Part shown: piece after piece, positions 33,890 to 41,854 of the stretch | Layout of the letters: every line of letters begins with the position of its first letter | Numbering within the stretch: the stretch's first letter is position 1 | Assembly (NCBI RefSeq): GCF_027158205.1 | Contig: NZ_JAPVLU010000035.1 | Location: 40,320-104,319 of the forward strand | DNA: 64,000 nucleotides | Source of the DNA: Streptomyces sp. H39-S7 | Lineage (GTDB): Bacteria; Actinomycetota; Actinomycetes; Streptomycetales; Streptomycetaceae | Direction: 5' to 3' | The notes under the pieces: model-generated | Database searches by the model: none | Seen by the model: the letters and a program-made list of their open reading frames with translations, nothing else | What the model was told of the DNA's origin: nothing | Translations under genes and position numbers: made by a program

Positions 33890-34890
33890 TAAAGCGAACG
33901 ACAACGCCGCGAGCCGCCCCGGCCACCCCACCGAGTCGTTGTCGTCGCCTTTCCCGGCGTCGAACTGCTGGACGTCACCGGACCCGCGGAGGTGTTCTCC
34001 GTCGCCACCCGGGTCGGCGGACCCGAGCGGGCCGGCTACGCCGTGCGGATCGCGACGGCGGACGGCGGCCCGGTGACCACCTCCAGCGGCGTGCGACCGA
34101 TGGCCGACCTCACCCTCGACGCGGTGGACGGCCAGGCGGACACCCTGCTCGTGGCGGGCGCGATCGAGCTGGTGGAGGACAAGGTGGAGCCGGTGATCGA
34201 CCGGGAGGTCACCGGGTGGCTGCGCACGGCCGCCCCCCGGGCCGGCCGGGTCGGGTCGATCTGCGCCGGTGCCCACCTGCTGGCCGCCGCGGGGCTGCTC
34301 GACGGCAAGCCCGCCACGACCCATTGGCTCACCGCCGCCCGGCTGGCGGCCGAGCATCCGCAGGTCGTGGTCGCCCCCGATCCGATCTTCGTCCGCCCCG
34401 GGGGCGTGTGGACGTGTGCCGTGTCACCTCGGGGATGGACATGGCGCTGGCGACGGTCGCCGAGGACCATGGTCAGCCGCTCGCGCTGGCCACCGCCCGG
34501 ATGATGGTCATGTACGTGAAGCGCTCCGGCGGACAGAGCCAGTTCAGCGTGCCGCTGTCCGTCCAGACGTCCGCCGGTGACCGGATCGACGACCTGCGGG
34601 TGTGGATCGCCGAGCACCTGGCCGAGGATCTCTCGGCCGATATCCGCGCCGCGAGACTGCACCTGAGCGTGCGCCACTTCTCGCGGCTGTTCCGGCTGCG
34701 CACGGCCACCACTCCGGCCGCTTACGTGGAGTCCGCCCGGCTGGAGGCCGCCCGCCGGCTGCTGGAGGAGAGCGACCGGAGCCTCCCTGAGATCGCCGCC
34801 GCCAGCGGAGTGGGCTCCGTGGAGACCCTCCACCGCTCGTTCCAGCGACGGCTGGGGACCACCCCGGCCGAGTACCGCCGCCGCTTCTGA
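33890..34890 (+). pseudogene. Broken GlxA-type regulator (DJ-1/PfpI domain plus AraC domain)
   Basis: Two frames together make one full regulator. The first (to about 34420) reads VVVVAFPGVELLDVTGPAEVF to DPIFVRPGGVWTC, the amidotransferase-like half with SICAGAHLLAAAGLLDG. The second reads VTSGMDMALATVAEDHG to the end, with two AraC helix-turn-helix motifs. The join needs one extra base near 34422 (GCCGTGTCACC, expected GCCGGTGTCACC). Also, the codon where a start would be expected (33890-33892, in phase, behind GGGGGGACA) is TAA, and no ATG, GTG or TTG lies between it and the domain. Two separate lesions suggest real decay, though sequencing error at the second cannot be excluded. Confidence 0.75.
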
Positions 34891-35000
34891 CCAGCCGCGG
34901 CCCGCACCCCTGCCGCCCCTCACGCACCCACCCGCCGCCCTGCGGTTTCCAGCCATGCCCGCCCGGGCACCCGACCGCCATCGTCACCGTGGAGAAAGCC

Positions 35001-35180
35001 ATGTCCCGTACGAAGATCGTCCCGATTTGTGCCCGGGACTTGATGTTCCCTGGTGCGAACGCAGCAGTACGCCCTACCGGGTGCACCGTCATCTGCCGGC
35101 GTCGGGCCATGGGCGCGGAGCGGCTGTGCGCAGCACCTCGCCGAGAAGCGCGACGGCCGGGGGGATCTCCGTGTCGCTGA
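35001..35180 (+). pseudogene. Short ORF, possibly a truncated remnant
   Basis: GGAGAA stands five bases before ATG 35001. The frame gives about 60 residues beginning MSRTKIVPICARDLMFPGAN, then an Arg/Cys-rich tail overlapping the convergent regulator gene. The head looks like a beta strand and loop start of an enzyme whose body is gone. It follows the broken GlxA-type gene and could be its former target. I do not recognise the family. Confidence 0.3.
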
Positions 35181-36525
35181 TGTTGCCGTATCCGAGGACG
35201 AGTGCGCGCTGAGGCGACGGTTCGGTGCGGTAGTCGTCGAGGTCCGCCAGGCGCAGGCCCGCAGCGGTCGCGGCCTGGACCGCGGCGCGGGTGTCGGTGG
35301 CGTCCGGCAGGTGCAGCAGGAGGTGCAGGCCTGCGGCGGTGCCGGCCACCCGGCTGTGGGGCATGTGGATGGCGAGCGTGTGGACCAGAAGGTCGCGGCG
35401 GGAGCGGAAGCGCCGGCGGGCGGCGCGCAGGTGGGCGTCGTACCAGCCGCGGTCGATGAACGTGGCGAGTGCGAGCTGGTCCAGCACCGGTGGCGCGGCG
35501 GCGACCGTGTTCGCCGCCCGCAGCGCCCGCGTCATCGCGGCGGGCGCGACCAGCCAGCCCAGCCCCAGGGCCGGTGACAGGGTCTTGCTGACCGAGCCGA
35601 GCAGGAAGACCCGGCTCGGGTCCATCCCCTGCAGGACGGCGACCGGGTGATGGTCGTAGCGGAACTCGGCGTCGTAGTCGTCCTCGATGACGAAGCCGTC
35701 CACTGCGCGGGCCCAGCGCACCAGACGTGCCCGCCGTGCCGGGGAGAGCACGGTGCCGGCGGGAAACTGGTGTGCCGCGCCGACGACGACGGCCCGGGCC
35801 GGTGTGCGCTCCAGGTCCTCGACCCGCAGTCCGTCGTGGTCCACGGGCACCGGGTGCACCCGCAGGCCGGCGCTCGTCGCAGCGTCCCGCAACCGGCCCC
35901 AGCCCGGGTCCTCCAGGGCCAGATCGGTGATCCCCTCGGCGCGCAGTGCCCGGCAGGTGCGGACCAGGCCGTCAGTGATGCCCGCGCACACCGACACGGA
36001 GTGGGCGTACGCTTCCGCACCGCGCGAGCGCTGCAAGTACTGCGCGAGGGTGGTGCGCAGCACCGCGTGCCCGGCGGGGTCGGGCAGGCCGAGGTCGTAG
36101 TGGACGGCCGAGCCGGTGACCGTCCGCACGGCGTCCGCCCAGCGGCGGCGCGGAAAGGACCGCAGGTCCGGCAGACCGGGCGCGAGGTCGTACCGGATCG
36201 GTGGGCGGGATGGTGTCCGCGGGGCGGCGGAGCGCGGCGGAGCGGTGTGCGGTGTCCACGAGACCCGTGTGGCGGAGCCCACGCGGGCAACGAGATAGCC
36301 CTCCGCGATGAGTTGGGCGTATGCCTGCGTGACGACCCAGCGCGAGCAGCCGAGGTCTTCGGCGAGTGCCCGGCTCGGTGGCACGGCGGCTCCCAGCGTC
36401 AGGCGGCCGGTGCGCACCGCGGTGCGCAGGGCATGCGCCAGGCGATCGTGCAGGCGCCGGCGGCCATCGGGCGGACCGATGTCGAGCAGCGTGGCCCACG
36501 CGAGATTGGTCTGGGAATCCGCCAT
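35089..36525 (-). CDS. MocR/PdxR-type GntR regulator with aminotransferase domain
   Basis: 478 residues. An N-terminal GntR winged helix (about 25-90: LHDRLAHALRTAVRTGRLTLG, PSRALAEDLGCSRWVVTQAYAQLIAEGYL) is joined to a type I aminotransferase fold (130-470). The PLP lysine lies in GSVSKTLSPALGLGWL, with EDDYDAEFRYD before it. Such proteins bind pyridoxal phosphate and activate or repress a neighbouring gene. It starts at ATG 36525, 46 bp from the divergent aldo/keto reductase gene, which is its probable target. The longer frame (to 36690) is antisense to that gene. Confidence 0.9.
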   Translation of the reverse strand: MADSQTNLAWATLLDIGPPDGRRRLHDRLAHALRTAVRTGRLTLGAAVPPSRALAEDLGCSRWVVTQAYAQLIAEGYLVARVGSATRVSWTPHTAPPRSAAPRTPSRPPIRYDLAPGLPDLRSFPRRRWADAVRTVTGSAVHYDLGLPDPAGHAVLRTTLAQYLQRSRGAEAYAHSVSVCAGITDGLVRTCRALRAEGITDLALEDPGWGRLRDAATSAGLRVHPVPVDHDGLRVEDLERTPARAVVVGAAHQFPAGTVLSPARRARLVRWARAVDGFVIEDDYDAEFRYDHHPVAVLQGMDPSRVFLLGSVSKTLSPALGLGWLVAPAAMTRALRAANTVAAAPPVLDQLALATFIDRGWYDAHLRAARRRFRSRRDLLVHTLAIHMPHSRVAGTAAGLHLLLHLPDATDTRAAVQAATAAGLRLADLDDYRTEPSPQRALVLGYGNISDTEIPPAVALLGEVLRTAAPRPWPDAGR

Positions 36526-36537
36526 GGGATTGGAGCG

Positions 36538-36564
36538 TACCGTCGATCCGAATCCGCCTACCGT
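36538..36564. promoter_or_regulatory. Direct-repeat operator of the MocR-type regulator
   Basis: TACCGT occurs twice, at 36538-36543 and 36559-36564, exactly 21 bp (two helical turns) apart in the 46-bp gap between the divergent genes. MocR proteins typically bind direct repeats. The second TACCGT also serves as a possible -10 of the reductase gene, whose ATG follows seven bases later, so the mRNA may be leaderless. Confidence 0.5.
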
Positions 36565-36571
36565 GATCATC

Positions 36572-37513
36572 ATGATGGAGAATCTGGCCCTGGGGGCCAT
36601 GCTGTTCGGCACCGTGCACGACGAGCGCCGATCGTTCGAGCTCCTCGACCGTTTCGTGGACGCCGGAGGCGTGTGGATCGACACGGCCAACTGCTACTCG
36701 TTCTGGGCGGATCCGTCCGGGTTCGGCGGGCAGAGCGAGACGGTGCTCGGGCGCTGGCTGGCACGCCGCCCGGGCGTCCGTGACCGCATACGGATCAGTA
36801 CCAAGGTGGGCTGCGAGCCGACGGAGGCCGGACGATTCCCGGAGACGGCCGAAGGCCTCTCCGCCAAGGTCGTCAAGAGCGGCATCGAGGGCAGCCTGCG
36901 ACGGCTGGGCACCGACCACGCCGAGTTGTACTGGGCGCACAAGCCCGATCCGCTCACACCGCTCGAAGAGACGGTCGCCGCCCTCGACGAGCTGGTTGCC
37001 GCGGGCACGGTCGGCCGGCTGGGCTGCTCCAACTACCCCACGTGGCAGATCGAGCAGGCCCGTCGGACCGCCCAAGTGCAGGGCCGCACCGGCTTCACCG
37101 CGATCCAGCAGCAGTACTCCTACCTGCGACCGCGCCCGGCGACCCGGCCCTCTGTGGTGCACCGCTTCGGCGCGGTCACCGGCGAGGTGCTCCACTACCT
37201 GGAGCACCACCCGGACATGGTCCTGTGGGCCTACACACCGCTCCTGGGCGGCAGCTACACCCGCCCGGACAAGCCGCTGCAGGCCGAGTACGACCACCCG
37301 GGCACCACCCGCCGCCTCCAGGTACTCGACGACATCGCCGCCGAGACCGACAGCGGCCGCAATCGGGTGGTACTGGCATGGATGACCGGAGGAAGCCCGG
37401 CCGCCACCCCCATCGTCGGCGTCAGCACGGTCCAGCAGCTCGACGAGGCGGTCGCGGGTGTGACCCTGCAGTTGACCGCCGGGCAGCGCGAACGCCTCGA
37501 CGGCGCGGTGTGA
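36572..37513 (+). CDS. Aldo/keto reductase
   Basis: A 313-residue (beta/alpha)8 NADPH-dependent oxidoreductase. Catalytic residues are seen in order: Asp in VWIDTANCYSFW, with Tyr just after, Lys in ISTKVGCEPT, and His in LYWAHKPDP. NADP-binding lies in VVLAWMTGG and PIVGVSTVQQL. It should reduce a carbonyl or act on a sugar; as a MocR target it may process pyridoxal (pyridoxal reductases are aldo/keto reductases). Two ATGs stand in tandem (36572 and 36575). Confidence 0.88.
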   Translation: MMENLALGAMLFGTVHDERRSFELLDRFVDAGGVWIDTANCYSFWADPSGFGGQSETVLGRWLARRPGVRDRIRISTKVGCEPTEAGRFPETAEGLSAKVVKSGIEGSLRRLGTDHAELYWAHKPDPLTPLEETVAALDELVAAGTVGRLGCSNYPTWQIEQARRTAQVQGRTGFTAIQQQYSYLRPRPATRPSVVHRFGAVTGEVLHYLEHHPDMVLWAYTPLLGGSYTRPDKPLQAEYDHPGTTRRLQVLDDIAAETDSGRNRVVLAWMTGGSPAATPIVGVSTVQQLDEAVAGVTLQLTAGQRERLDGAV

Positions 37514-37657
37514 CCCCGGAAGCGCGGTCCGGCTCTGGAAGCACGCACCGCGGGCATACTCTCTGCCGACCTGCCGGGTCTGAAATAAAGGTCGGATAAA
37601 ACCCGGATGCATGATCGGTTCAGCCCAGGGAATGCGCTGGTCAGGAGGTTGAAAACC

Positions 37658-37825
37658 ATGGGTCCACTGCTTTTGGTTCTACTGCTCGCGCTCATCCTGT
37701 TCGGTGCCGGCTTCGCACTCAAGATCCTTTGGTGGGTCGCGGTCGTCGTCCTGGTGGTCTGGCTGCTGGGCTTCGTCATGCGGGGTACACACTCCGGCGG
37801 CCGCAACCGCTGGTACCGCTGGTAG
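37658..37825 (+). CDS. Small hydrophobic protein (55 aa)
   Basis: 55 residues forming two membrane helices (LLLVLLLALILFGAGFAL and WWVAVVVLVVWLLGFVM) and a basic, aromatic tail (GGRNRWYRW). A family of such small proteins is conserved in streptomycetes and is of unknown role. GGAGG nine bases before the ATG at 37658 selects it over the upstream ATG at 37607. Followed 28 bp later by a strong terminator. Confidence 0.8.
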   Translation: MGPLLLVLLLALILFGAGFALKILWWVAVVVLVVWLLGFVMRGTHSGGRNRWYRW

Positions 37826-37852
37826 GTTCCCGGCGAAAAGATCGACGCAGGA

Positions 37853-37888
37853 CCGATGGGCCCGACGGATATCCGTCGGGCCCATCGG
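37853..37888. terminator. 36-bp perfect palindrome, terminator
   Basis: The 36 bases 37853-37888 are their own exact reverse complement, with GATATC at the centre at 37868-37873 and CCGATGGG at the start. It lies just after the small hydrophobic gene and is a very stable hairpin. No T-run follows, as usual in Streptomyces. The 225 bp after it up to 38113 contain no gene. Confidence 0.75.
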
Positions 37889-38113
37889 CGTGTCCCCGTC
37901 GCGGGGCAGGACCGTCGCAGGCAGCCTGCCCGGTGGGCTCGGGTGGCGGCGGTGGCGCAGCCGGATCCAGATGCCCCGGGCCTGCCGACCGGCCGGCCAC
38001 CGCGCGCTCGAACTGCCGTCGTACGTCCGAATGTCGACCAGCACCGAGGCGCTCTGCGCGATCACGCCAACAATCGGCCTTCCGGCGGATGCGGTCACGG
38101 CGGGTGCGCCCGC

Positions 38114-38500
38114 TCAGCGGCGAGGGCCTGCCTGCCGGGGTATCCGCGCGGGGATGCCGTACGAGATGAACAGGTCGATGACCGTGGTCGCCCGCTCCCG
38201 GGCGTCCTCCGCGTCGAGACCGTCACTGTCGGGATTGAAGCGCCAGATGCCGGGAGCCGGGACGCTGACGGCCCCGGTGGCCGCGATCGTGGCCAGCGCC
38301 GTGAGCACCATGCCGTCCGTCAGGTTCGTATGCCCGACAACCCACTTCCGGTCGGGTATCGGGAACTCGCCCTCCAGTAGCCCCGGCGGGCGAGGCCCGT
38401 TCATGATCCACTCGCACAGGGCCTCGTAGACCCGGTCGACGTTCGCCAGGACGACCTCAAACAGCTGATCGCGTTCCCTGCCGCTTCCGAACGGACTCAC
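38114..38500 (-). CDS. Hypothetical protein
   Basis: 128 residues, acidic and soluble, with no signal peptide or membrane helix. It contains RDQLFEVVLANVDRVYEALCEWI and DRKWVVGHTNLTDGMVLTALATIAATGAV. Not a family I recognise. GTG 38500 has GGAGG six bases upstream (GGGGGAGGACCAGC), so it is preferred over the ORF opening at 38539. Flanking genes give no functional clue. Confidence 0.65.
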   Translation of the reverse strand: MSPFGSGRERDQLFEVVLANVDRVYEALCEWIMNGPRPPGLLEGEFPIPDRKWVVGHTNLTDGMVLTALATIAATGAVSVPAPGIWRFNPDSDGLDAEDARERATTVIDLFISYGIPARIPRQAGPRR

Positions 38501-38642
38501 GCTGGTCCTCCCCCCAGGCCCGCGGGCGCGGGCCTCCACCCCTTCCAGTGCGCCGGCCTCCCGCCCGCGTTGCAGCCCGCGCGAACTTCCGCCGACGGCC
38601 CCTGCTCCTCGGGGCGACGACGCGGGTCACGTCGTCGCCCGG

Positions 38643-39359
38643 TCAGTTCTGGAAGCCGCTGTGCGAGGGTTCCCAGACGGAGCAGTCGTGAGCAAAGAGC
38701 ACACGTCGTGGGTCGAAATCGGCAAGCCGCTCCAACCAGGGCTGATACGCAGGAAGCGGCTGTTCGACGCCGTCGAGAGCGGCCTGACGGGCCAACTGGT
38801 CCGACGCGAACTGGGATGCGAAGTCGTGTGCTTGGCCCGCGAGGATCACGGTGCCGTCGCCTTGCCGAAGGACCAAAGACTGGTGTCCCTGGGTGTGTCC
38901 GGGCGTCGGGATGATCCAGACGCCCGGCCGGATCTCGGCCTCACCAGCGAGTTCCTCGTACGTCGCGCCGGGGAAGTCGACCAGCTCGTCGATGGTGTAG
39001 TCGCCCCGGCGAGCGGTGGCCAGCTCGGCTTCCTGGACCAGGATCGGCTTGCCCGCCAGGAGATGATTCCCGCCGCAGTGATCGAAATGGAGGTGACAGT
39101 TCACCACCAGAGAGATGTCGCCGAGGGCGACTCCAGCCGTCGACAGTGCCACTTGCAGTGCACGGCGTCGGGGTCGGTAGTGCGCTTCGGTCTCGGCGTC
39201 GGCACTGCCGATACCGGTGTCGAAGAGGATCAACCCCTGCTCGTGTCGAACGAGATAGGCGAGCACGGGTTCAACTCGCGGTTGCGAGCCGCCTGTCTCC
39301 GAAGCCGGCCGGATGAAGTACCCCAGGTCGAGTCGACGCAGCGCAGTGTTCTTCCCCAT
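38643..39359 (-). CDS. Metallo-beta-lactamase-fold hydrolase, lactonase-like
   Basis: 238 residues with the MBL motif HLHFDHCGGN (HxHxDH) at about residue 101, then PTPGHTQGHQSLV (His) and the Asp in AGQAHDF, giving a two-metal site like that of AiiA-type acyl-homoserine lactonases. In actinomycetes the natural substrate could be a gamma-butyrolactone or another ester. AGGA eight bases before ATG 39359 selects this start; the frame runs far upstream through a Pro-rich stretch that is not real protein. Confidence 0.8.
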   Translation of the reverse strand: MGKNTALRRLDLGYFIRPASETGGSQPRVEPVLAYLVRHEQGLILFDTGIGSADAETEAHYRPRRRALQVALSTAGVALGDISLVVNCHLHFDHCGGNHLLAGKPILVQEAELATARRGDYTIDELVDFPGATYEELAGEAEIRPGVWIIPTPGHTQGHQSLVLRQGDGTVILAGQAHDFASQFASDQLARQAALDGVEQPLPAYQPWLERLADFDPRRVLFAHDCSVWEPSHSGFQN

Positions 39360-39553
39360 GCGGCCATCCTGGCAGGCCGCCAGGTGCCGTCCAGCCGGGT
39401 CTGCCGACAGCAGAATCGTGCGTGGCTTCCATTGACCCGCGGGCTCGTTCGGTGGGCAGCTCCCGACCGGCCGCCGGGGCCGAGGATGAGTACGCGGGCT
39501 CATGCGCGGACTCTCGCCGCACGGGAGGGTGAGAGGGAGGGGGAGGTGCGGAG

Positions 39554-40318
39554 ATGGAGAAGACCGTGGCGGATCGGGTGCGCCGAGGGCGGCAGCGGTG
39601 CGCTCAGGCGGGTGGGCTGCTGCTGGCGTTCGCCTTGATAGGGCTGTCGACGGCCTGCTCCCGTGAACCGTCGGCGAAGCACCTGCGGACACAGGCCACG
39701 TCGCCGGAGGCGGAGGCCCGCAGGGTGGCCGGGGAGCAGAGGATACGGGCCCTGATCGAGCATCTGACGGCCGTCGACGGGCTGGAGCACGTGCTCACCC
39801 GACTCACCGATTCGTGCAACAGGCCCAACAACGGTTCGATCTTCGAGAACAACCGGTCGCCGGACGATCTCACGTGCAGCATGCAGGCCGTTGCCTACTT
39901 CGGCGTTCCGGGGGACATCGGAGACGTGCTCGTGCGCGTCCGGGCAGCCGGCATCGCGGCTTGGGGGCCGCAGGACGACCAGGGGCGGGATGTCCCGTCG
40001 GCGGCCGGCACGGTGAGCTACGCACTCGACTACCACCGCGACCGCGGGCGGTATCCGGACGGTACCCTCATGCCCGCGCCCACCCTCGAAGCCCCGGGGC
40101 TCCGGATCGACTGGGACCGTCCTGACCTGCCGCTACCGCATCAGATCCAGGAGCCCGGCCCCTGCCCCCAGGACGGATCCGGAGGGATCTACCTGCGGTG
40201 CTCGACCGTTCCGCAGGTACCGATCGGCGCAGCGGCCGCGCGGGCGCGCTACGGCACCGTCCTGACCCTCGCTCTCCACCTCGACCCCCACTACTTCACC
40301 GTGCCCCGCCAGAAGTGA
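39554..40318 (+). CDS. Lipoprotein of unknown function
   Basis: 254 residues. The signal peptide ends in a lipobox LSTAC (Cys35) after a hydrophobic core GLLLAFALIGL. The mature part is soluble, with four or more Cys that might form disulfides (DSCNRPNN, DDLTCSMQA, GPCPQDGSGGIYLRC). No domain recognised. Preceded by GGGGGAGG, ten bases from the ATG. Neighbours are transcribed in the opposite direction, so it stands alone. Confidence 0.72.
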   Translation: MEKTVADRVRRGRQRCAQAGGLLLAFALIGLSTACSREPSAKHLRTQATSPEAEARRVAGEQRIRALIEHLTAVDGLEHVLTRLTDSCNRPNNGSIFENNRSPDDLTCSMQAVAYFGVPGDIGDVLVRVRAAGIAAWGPQDDQGRDVPSAAGTVSYALDYHRDRGRYPDGTLMPAPTLEAPGLRIDWDRPDLPLPHQIQEPGPCPQDGSGGIYLRCSTVPQVPIGAAAARARYGTVLTLALHLDPHYFTVPRQK

Positions 40319-40399
40319 CGCACCACCTGGCGGGGCACCGCCCATCGGCGCGGATCCCGCCGGTGGGCAGGTGGCCCGCACCGCGAACCGGCGGTTCGG

Positions 40400-41377
40400 T
40401 CACGTGCCGGCGCGCCGCAGAATCTCCACGTCCGGCAGGTGCCGGTGCCGGTGGTGAGCGGCTGCGGTCGCGGCCAGGGACGGCCGGTCGAGGGCGAGAT
40501 AGGCGGCGCTGAGGAGTTCGGCGGCCAACGCCTCGCGGACAGGGTCGCCGACCGAACCCCAGTGGAGATCGCGCCCCAGCACCAGGGCCTCCGCCGGATC
40601 GCCCGCCGCGCAGCGGCGGCGAGCTTCCGCGGCGCAGCTTTCCAGGGCGGCCGGGTCGTCGAACACGCTGTACAGGTACGCAGCGAAGCGTGCCTCGTCC
40701 GCGGCGTTGTGCGGCGGCCGTTCCAGGGCGGTCGTGCCGGAGACGAGGGCTCCTGCCTCGTCGAGAGTGGTGACGCGGTTCTCGTCGACGGCCTGGCGGA
40801 GGAAGTCGTACCGGTAGCTGTACGCGCTCCCGATTTCCGGGCGGCACTCGCTCTCGTGGCCGGCCAGCGCCTGCCGCAGCAGCCCCAGCCGCGCCAGCTT
40901 CGCGGCCACGTCCGCGTCCTCCGGATCGTCGTCGGCCACGTCGGTCCAGCAGCGCTCCAGGATGGCGCGGACCGTCTGCAGGGGCGTCTCAGCCCGCTTC
41001 TCGATTCCGCCGCCGTCGCGGGCGTAGTACGACGCGACCGCGTCGCACGTGCGCCCGTCGTCCGTCCACAGCCCGTAGTGCAAGCCGTCTGAGCCGCCGT
41101 ACATGAAGGTCAGGAACTCCGGCGGATCCCGGTAGAAACGGCCGTGCAGCCGAACATCAAGTCCCGCCGGAGGTGACCGATCCTCCGCGAACAGATCCAG
41201 CACCCCAGCCGGCCCCACCGAGATGTCCGCCAGCGCCTGCTGCTCGGCCGGGCCGACAACAGCGCAGAAGTTCCAGAACTCAAAGACGGAATCGGGCAGT
41301 TCGACGCCCCAGTCACGCTGAAAGCGCTCCACGATCCTCGATCGATCGTCAATCCCCCGACGCGCCGAAGCGTGCAT
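40400..41377 (-). CDS. DUF2228-like protein, similar to the HPF1 fold
   Basis: 325 residues. Segments DDRSRIVERFQRDWGVELPDSVFEFWNFC, LHGRFYRDPPEFLTFMYGGSDGLHYGLWTDD and DVAAKLARLGLLRQAL match my memory of the DUF2228 family, whose eukaryotic member HPF1 completes the active site of PARP1. Bacterial members are often tagged 'ADP-ribosylation protein' without proof; some look like SMI1/KNR4-type immunity proteins. The ATG at 41377 has GGAGG seven bases upstream. No PARP-like or toxin gene lies near. It has no membrane part. Confidence 0.55.
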   Translation of the reverse strand: MHASARRGIDDRSRIVERFQRDWGVELPDSVFEFWNFCAVVGPAEQQALADISVGPAGVLDLFAEDRSPPAGLDVRLHGRFYRDPPEFLTFMYGGSDGLHYGLWTDDGRTCDAVASYYARDGGGIEKRAETPLQTVRAILERCWTDVADDDPEDADVAAKLARLGLLRQALAGHESECRPEIGSAYSYRYDFLRQAVDENRVTTLDEAGALVSGTTALERPPHNAADEARFAAYLYSVFDDPAALESCAAEARRRCAAGDPAEALVLGRDLHWGSVGDPVREALAAELLSAAYLALDRPSLAATAAAHHRHRHLPDVEILRRAGT

Positions 41378-41505
41378 GAACCAACCTCCGCGACCGGGAA
41401 CATCCTGCACGTCCACTGCGAGTTGAGGATATCGGGTGGGTCCCGGCAGGCAGCCGGGGGTGCCCGGCGGCTCCACGGTCGCTGCGGCGGCCACCCCCGG
41501 GCACC

Positions 41506-41778
41506 ATGGCAGCCTCGACAATCATGTGGCTCGACGAGGCGAACAGGACCGTGGAATTCGAGCCGGTCGGCATGCATCCGGACTACCGGCGTCTGGGACT
41601 GGGAAGGGCGATGCTGCTGCACGGCATGCATCTGGCGCGGGCAGCCGGGCCCACGCATGCGACGGTCGCCTGCCTGGGGGCACCCGGACATCCCAGGGCG
41701 CGCGGGCTGTTCTGCAGCGTCGGGTTCCGGGAGCTCGTGCGGGACGCGCCGCTCATCAGGACCATGGCCGCGGGCTGA
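41506..41778 (+). pseudogene. C-terminal fragment of a GNAT acetyltransferase
   Basis: 90 residues that begin inside a GNAT fold: VEFEPVGMHPDYRRLGLGRAMLLHGMHLARA is the acetyl-CoA-binding strand-loop-helix (motif A), followed by GFRELVRDAPLI. The N-terminal half usually present in this family (another 80-150 residues) is missing and no other frame upstream supplies it. An ATG with no ribosome site starts the frame. Most probably a gene remnant. Confidence 0.6.
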
Positions 41779-41804
41779 GGACCAGCCGGTCGTGGGAGCA
41801 CACA

Positions 41805-41824
41805 CGGCTGGGCTGCCCCAGCCG
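41805..41824. terminator. Terminator of the minus-strand run
   Basis: CGGCTGGG and CCCAGCCG form a perfect 8-bp stem with a four-base loop, 31 bp after the stop of the Ada-type zinc-domain gene. It marks the left end of the repair/biosynthesis gene run. Confidence 0.65.
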
Positions 41825-41854
41825 AGGCGCCGGTCGCGCCGGCCCCGGCGCTCT

